Source: Actinomycetota bacterium
GTDB taxonomy: Bacteria > Actinomycetota > Actinomycetes > Nanopelagicales > Nanopelagicaceae
Assembly: GCA_009699825.1 (NCBI GenBank)
Contig: WLNM01000015.1
Location: forward strand, 1-15,213
Length of the DNA: 15,213 bases
Direction of reading: 5' to 3'
The position numbers and the translations under genes are program-made. Shown here one piece after another: positions 13,804 through 15,213 of this stretch (positions within the stretch are counted from its first letter, which is position 1; each line of letters starts with the position of its first letter). The notes below the pieces were generated by a model, which was given only the letters and a program-made list of their open reading frames with translations, ran no database searches and was not told where the DNA came from.

Positions 13804-14651
13804 GCCTCCTAGAAAAAGAGATCACTGAGTGGTTTGCTAAAAACAAACGTGATCTTCCGTGGCGCAAGACAAGTGCATGGGGCGTTTTAGTTTCAGAAAT
13901 AATGTTGCAACAAACTCCTGTTTCTCGCGTTGAACCAATCTGGAACATCTGGATGAAACGCTGGCCGACTCCAAAAGATTTAGCAAAAGCCACACCTGCA
14001 GAAGTCATTAAAGAGTGGGGTCGACTTGGTTATCCCCGCCGCGCACTTCGATTACGTGAGTGCGCAAAAGCCATTGCAACTGATTTCAATAACAAGGTGC
14101 CAGATAACGAGATTCAATTACGCAAATTGCCGGGCATAGGTGATTACACAGCCGCAGCAGTTATGGCATTCGCATTCAAGGAGCGCTCACTCGTTCTAGA
14201 TATTAATATTCGCCGATTGTTCTCACGCATCTACGACGGTGTTCAATCTCCAACATCTGCCCCAAATAAGACAGAACGTGCAGCTCGTGCTGAATTAGTG
14301 CCTAAAAAGAATGCACACATGTGGGCTGCCGCAACGATGGAACTCGGCGCGCTCGTGTGCACCGCACAAAAACCTAAGTGCGAGATCTGCCCCGTTGCTA
14401 ATTCATGTAAATGGCGCTCACTGAATTACCCATTGTCGGATCAACCAAAGCGCACACAAGCATGGAACGGCACCGATAGACAGTGCCGCGGAATCATCGT
14501 TCAGGCATTGCGTGAGAATGATTCGTTAACCGAAAAAGAGATAAAGAAATTGTGGATTCTCGAATCACAAGTAGAAAAGGCTTTGAAAACACTTCTGGCC
14601 GATGGGTTGATTACCCAATCGGCCAGAAATAAATACTCGTTACCTAATTAA
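13800..14651 (+). CDS. mutY: A/G-specific adenine glycosylase MutY
   Basis: A 283-residue base-excision repair glycosylase that removes adenine mispaired with 8-oxoguanine. The catalytic glutamate is in VSEIMLQQTP (Glu33), the helix-hairpin-helix is LPGIGDYTA (110-118), and the catalytic aspartate is in LVLDINIRR (Asp134). The [4Fe-4S] ligands follow C-x6-C-x2-C-x5-C (Cys187, 194, 197, 203). The C-terminal part (about 225-283) is only a short winged-helix-like segment, so the NUDIX-type 8-oxoG recognition domain of E. coli MutY is reduced or absent; short forms are common in actinobacteria. The start overlaps the radA stop by 4 bp. Its stop shares bases with the clpC stop on the other strand, and its last codons contain a strong hairpin. 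Confidence 0.95.
   Translation: MSLLEKEITEWFAKNKRDLPWRKTSAWGVLVSEIMLQQTPVSRVEPIWNIWMKRWPTPKDLAKATPAEVIKEWGRLGYPRRALRLRECAKAIATDFNNKVPDNEIQLRKLPGIGDYTAAAVMAFAFKERSLVLDINIRRLFSRIYDGVQSPTSAPNKTERAARAELVPKKNAHMWAAATMELGALVCTAQKPKCEICPVANSCKWRSLNYPLSDQPKRTQAWNGTDRQCRGIIVQALRENDSLTEKEIKKLWILESQVEKALKTLLADGLITQSARNKYSLPN
14593..14628. terminator. strong hairpin inside the 3' end of mutY, likely clpC terminator
   Basis: An inverted repeat with arms at 14593-14607 and 14613-14628 forms a 15-bp stem with one bulged A (14617) and a 5-base loop. The outer arm is TTCTGGCCGAT and its exact complement. It begins 20 bp after the clpC stop on the minus strand and is followed there by GTGTTTTC, a modest T-tract. 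It lies in mutY codons of about residues 265-276. On the plus strand no T-tract follows, so it best fits a terminator for clpC, and perhaps a 3' stabiliser for mutY mRNA. Confidence 0.65.
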
Positions 14652-15213
14652 ACGGTTGGAGCCTCTGCAAGATTTTCAGGTGAATCTGGAGTTTCAGTCT
14701 TAGGTGCACCCTTGAATGTGAACTTAGCATCAGCACCTTCGCCTTCAACATCTACAACGATGATTTCACCAGCATTGAGTTCGCTAAAGAGAATGCGCTC
14801 TGAGAGTGCATCTTCGATTTCACGTTGAATTGTGCGACGAAGTGGACGTGCTCCAAGGAGTGGATCGTAACCACGGTCTGCAAGAAGGTTCTTAGCAGCA
14901 ACAGTAAGTTCGATTCCCATATCTTTCGCACGTAAACGCTCATCAAGATTTGCAATCATGAGATCAACAATCTGAATGATTTGATCCTTAGTGAGCTGGT
15001 GGAAGACGATGATGTCATCGATGCGGTTAAGGAATTCAGGGCGGAAGTGTGACTTAAGTTCGTCACTAACTTTGCCCTTCATGCGCTCGTAATTTGTTAA
15101 ATCATCATCGGAGTTTGCAAAACCAAGTCCAAGACTCTTTGAGATATCGCGTGTTCCAAGGTTTGTAGTCATGATGATGACTGTGTTCTTGAAGTCAACA
15201 GTGCGACCTTGTG
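14648..15213 (-). CDS. clpC: ATP-dependent Clp protease ATPase subunit ClpC (C-terminal part)
   Basis: The last 188 or so residues of a ClpC/ClpA-type AAA+ unfoldase, which feeds proteins to the ClpP peptidase. The visible part begins in the second ATPase domain with QGRTVDFKNTVIIMTTNLG (the sensor-1 strand and Asn), then the arginine-finger region FRPEFLNRIDDIIVF, and the sensor-2 segment GARPLRRTIQREIED in the C-terminal D2 small domain. It ends with an acidic, Pro-rich tail, as in other actinobacterial ClpC. The frame is open through the right window edge, so the N domain, both Walker A motifs and the middle domain lie outside. Its TAA overlaps the mutY TAA on the opposite strand (14648-14651). 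Confidence 0.95.
   Translation of the reverse strand, partial: QGRTVDFKNTVIIMTTNLGTRDISKSLGLGFANSDDDLTNYERMKGKVSDELKSHFRPEFLNRIDDIIVFHQLTKDQIIQIVDLMIANLDERLRAKDMGIELTVAAKNLLADRGYDPLLGARPLRRTIQREIEDALSERILFSELNAGEIIVVDVEGEGADAKFTFKGAPKTETPDSPENLAEAPTV

Noticed and set aside
14475..14651. MutY as a truncated pseudogene because its C-terminal domain is short
   Set aside because: All catalytic and cluster residues are present and short MutY forms are common in actinobacteria.
1..15213. CRISPR array, tRNA or rRNA gene, insertion sequence or prophage
   Set aside because: No regularly spaced direct repeats, cloverleaf signatures, transposase or phage genes were seen; coding density leaves almost no free space.

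Overview
The window looks like a piece of a small, moderately AT-rich actinobacterial chromosome. By content and compactness it is most like a streamlined freshwater lineage such as the Nanopelagicales (acI), but that placement is inference. Actinobacterial markers are the 33-residue ribosomal protein bS22, a bacterial XPB helicase beside its usual 'helicase-associated' partner, a Cys-rich conserved protein diverging from proC, radA close to mutY, and ClpC. Genes are tightly packed, start and stop codons often overlap, and no rRNA, tRNA, CRISPR array, insertion sequence or prophage gene was seen.

Layout. (1) 1-640, minus: a histidine phosphatase whose stop overlaps the ATG of a gene running off the left edge. 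(2) 691-6441, plus: a HAD-IB phosphatase, then an operon-like run of a helicase-associated/WYL protein, an M20 metallopeptidase and the XPB helicase, with 4- and 8-bp overlaps. (3) 6404-6988, minus: a small unknown protein and a glutaredoxin-like protein, in the same frame and separated by one TAG codon. (4) 7024-9384, plus: a large secreted metalloprotease (leishmanolysin-like zinc site, FnIII domain, propeller-like C-terminus). (5) 9403-11567, minus: proC, a secreted propeller-like protein and bS22. (6) 11599-12408, plus: a Cys-rich conserved protein. (7) 12436-14651, plus: radA and mutY overlapping by 4 bp. (8) 14648-15213, minus: the 3' end of clpC.

Genome maintenance is the main theme: XPB and its partner, RadA and MutY. 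Around it are proline synthesis, protein quality control, thiol redox chemistry and two exported proteins. Most genes that begin a transcription unit have no Shine-Dalgarno sequence but a TANNNT box 6-8 bp before the ATG, which suggests leaderless transcripts.

No clearly new defence or mobile system is evident. The best leads are: one shared domain in both XPB and its partner; an M20 peptidase lodged between them; a strong hairpin buried in the end of mutY that fits a clpC terminator; a single in-frame TAG between two small genes; a leishmanolysin-like secreted protease; and the absence of disA between radA and mutY.
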